DNA from: UBA7803 sp041686955
GTDB lineage: Bacteria; Pseudomonadota; Gammaproteobacteria; Pseudomonadales; Azotimanducaceae
Direction of reading: 5' to 3'
NCBI GenBank assembly: GCA_041686955.1
Contig: JAWLCV010000008.1
Span: 1 to 64,000, forward strand
Length of the DNA: 64,000 bases
Positions 63,068 to 64,000 of this stretch are shown here, piece by piece. Each line of letters begins with the position of its first letter. The first letter of the stretch is position 1. The notes under the pieces were generated by a model. It was not told where the DNA came from and did not search any database. It saw only the letters and a list, made by a program, of their open reading frames with translations. Position numbers and translations under genes: made by a program.

Positions 63068-64000
63068 GTGCCGCAGCCGGGGGCGGCGCTGCTGGTGGTC
63101 GCCGTGCTGCTGCCCGTGTCCGCCGCGGCCGCGTGCTTTCTGGCGCCCCGGCTGGCGCGGGGCATCGCGGTGGCGGTGGCCCTGGGATTGGCTTCGGTGG
63201 TGGTGCTTCTTGCCGTGGAGCTCGTGGCCCACGGGCCGCTGGAGTATCGCGTCGGCGGGTGGGGCGCGCCGTTGGGAATCGACCTGCGCGCCGACGGACT
63301 GACCCTCTTCATGCTGCTGGCGGCGGCCTTGACGGGCCTGCCCATCACTGTCTACGGACTCGCCTACTTCCCGGCGAGCGCAGCGGCCGGCGGCTTCTGG
63401 CCTTTGTGGATGCTGCTGTGGGGGGCGCTGAACGCGCTGTTCCTGTCGGGCGATGCCTTCAACCTCTACGTCACTCTGGAGTTGATGGGACTGTCGGCCG
63501 TGGTGCTGGTGGCCCTGGCGGGCAGCGTGGATGCCCTGGGCGGTGCCATGCGCTACCTGCTCATGACCCTGACGGCGTCCCTGATCTACCTGCTCGGGGT
63601 GGGGCTCCTCTACCACCAGACCGGCGTCCTCGACCTGAACCTGCTCGGCGCCGCCCTTCAGGGCGGCGCCGCCGACGCCCTTCAGGGCGGCGCCGCCGCT
63701 CTGGGCCCCGCCTGGGTGGCGCTGGGGCTGATGTGCGCGGCCCTGCTGGTCAAGAGCGCGCTGTTTCCACTGCATTTCTGGTTGCCCCCGGCCCACAGCA
63801 GCGCGCCCGTCCCGGTCAGCGCCGCACTCTCAGGCCTGGTGGTGAAGGCGACGGTCTACCTGCTCCTGCGCCTGTGGCTGGACGTGATGCCCCCCGGCAA
63901 GGAGGACCTGGGAACGGCCCTGGGGGTGCTGGGTGCGGCGGCCATCGTCTGGGGGTCGGTTCAGGCGCTTCGCCAGTCCGAGCTCAAGCTCCTGGTGGCG
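63068..64000 (+). CDS. mrpD: Mrp-type antiporter subunit D (proton-pumping ND2/ND4/ND5-like), 5' part
   Basis: The first 311 codons are seen; the frame is open at the right edge. GTG 63068 lies one base after the mrpC stop. Antiporter-type membrane protein: SGDAFNLYVTLELMGLSAVVLVAL carries the conserved Glu of TM5 and LLVKSALFPLHFWLPPAHSSAPVPVSAALSGLVVKA the Lys of TM7 and loop of the ND-family. A 24-base tandem duplication (about 63654-63701) adds eight residues (A-L-Q-G-G-A-A-x twice) in a loop. Confidence 0.9.
   Translation, partial: MPQPGAALLVVAVLLPVSAAAACFLAPRLARGIAVAVALGLASVVVLLAVELVAHGPLEYRVGGWGAPLGIDLRADGLTLFMLLAAALTGLPITVYGLAYFPASAAAGGFWPLWMLLWGALNALFLSGDAFNLYVTLELMGLSAVVLVALAGSVDALGGAMRYLLMTLTASLIYLLGVGLLYHQTGVLDLNLLGAALQGGAADALQGGAAALGPAWVALGLMCAALLVKSALFPLHFWLPPAHSSAPVPVSAALSGLVVKATVYLLLRLWLDVMPPGKEDLGTALGVLGAAAIVWGSVQALRQSELKLLVA
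63654..63701 (+). repeat. 24-bp in-frame tandem duplication in mrpD
   Basis: Two copies of GCCCTTCAGGGCGGCGCCGCC plus one variable codon (GAC, GCT). Frame is kept, so it lengthens a loop without breaking the gene. Confidence 0.75.

Overview
The window is a chromosomal segment of a GC-rich, aerobic, respiring Gram-negative bacterium, most likely a gammaproteobacterium. Pointers are outer-membrane TonB receptors, several periplasmic c-type cytochromes, a Bcr/CflA-type exporter, a proteobacterial-style ahpC-ahpF pair, a tRNA with encoded CCA, and an Mrp-type Na+/H+ antiporter operon that suggests a saline or alkaline habitat. No species is assigned. Genes are dense, often overlap by 1-4 bases, and many start with GTG or TTG. 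The sequence contains one 100-N scaffold gap (5665-5764), inside the amine dehydrogenase large-subunit gene. It is flanked by an exact 99-bp duplication that looks like an unmerged contig overlap.

Layout. 1-4.8 kb: DUF6502/DUF5666 pair, gdhA, a GDT1/UPF0016 cation exporter under a yybP-ykoY (Mn2+) riboswitch, and a peroxiredoxin. 4.9-8.4 kb: tryptophan-tryptophylquinone amine dehydrogenase operon in the order B-E-D-A-cytochrome c, whose small subunit most resembles aromatic amine dehydrogenase. 8.4-13.7 kb: small membrane protein, fatty acid desaturase, P2-type ATPase, drug exporter. 13.8-16.9 kb: ahpC and ahpF with an OxyR-like site and unusual 7-bp repeat arrays between them, then an azoreductase. 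16.9-28.3 kb: an aromatic-compound catabolic island (Rieske oxygenase alpha/beta, bicupin dioxygenase, flavin reductase, MarR regulator, HpaH-type hydratase, NTF2-like protein, alpha/beta hydrolase, MetE-like zinc alkyltransferase, TonB receptor, VOC protein, carboxymuconolactone decarboxylase-like protein) with a perfect palindrome in the divergent promoter. 28.3-35.4 kb: second P2-type ATPase, cobalamin riboswitch plus btuB-like receptor, Nudix and HIT proteins, NAD-type isocitrate dehydrogenase. 35.6-42.1 kb: dihaem peroxidase-like protein, MacAB-type ABC exporter, a one-haem outer-membrane beta-barrel-like protein and a cytochrome c'-like protein. 42.2-46.6 kb: small membrane proteins, DUF4112, then a four-gene operon ending in a D-aminoacylase-family amidohydrolase and an FAD oxidoreductase. 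46.6-47.3 kb: tRNA-Val(CAC) followed directly by an internally deleted IS481-family remnant.

47.3-52.8 kb: signalling block (diguanylate cyclase; NarL/LuxR response regulator, PAS/helical protein, two lone receivers and a PAS-PAS histidine kinase without its own receiver). 52.9-55.8 kb: Ku, a MerR-TPR fusion and a CapA-family protein. 55.8-58.7 kb: a possible structured leader, a small membrane protein, and a cyclopropane-synthase-like methyltransferase followed by a geranylgeranyl-reductase-like flavoprotein. 58.7-64 kb: YihY/BrkB membrane protein, a small membrane protein, and the Mrp antiporter genes E-F-G-DUF4040-B-C-D, the last running off the window.

The strongest candidates for something not yet described are the catabolic island at 17-28 kb, where a MetE-family zinc alkyltransferase sits in one operon with a TonB receptor and ring-cleavage-type enzymes, and the haem/exporter cluster at 35.6-42.1 kb. 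All functional statements rest on recognised motifs and family resemblance; no database search was run.
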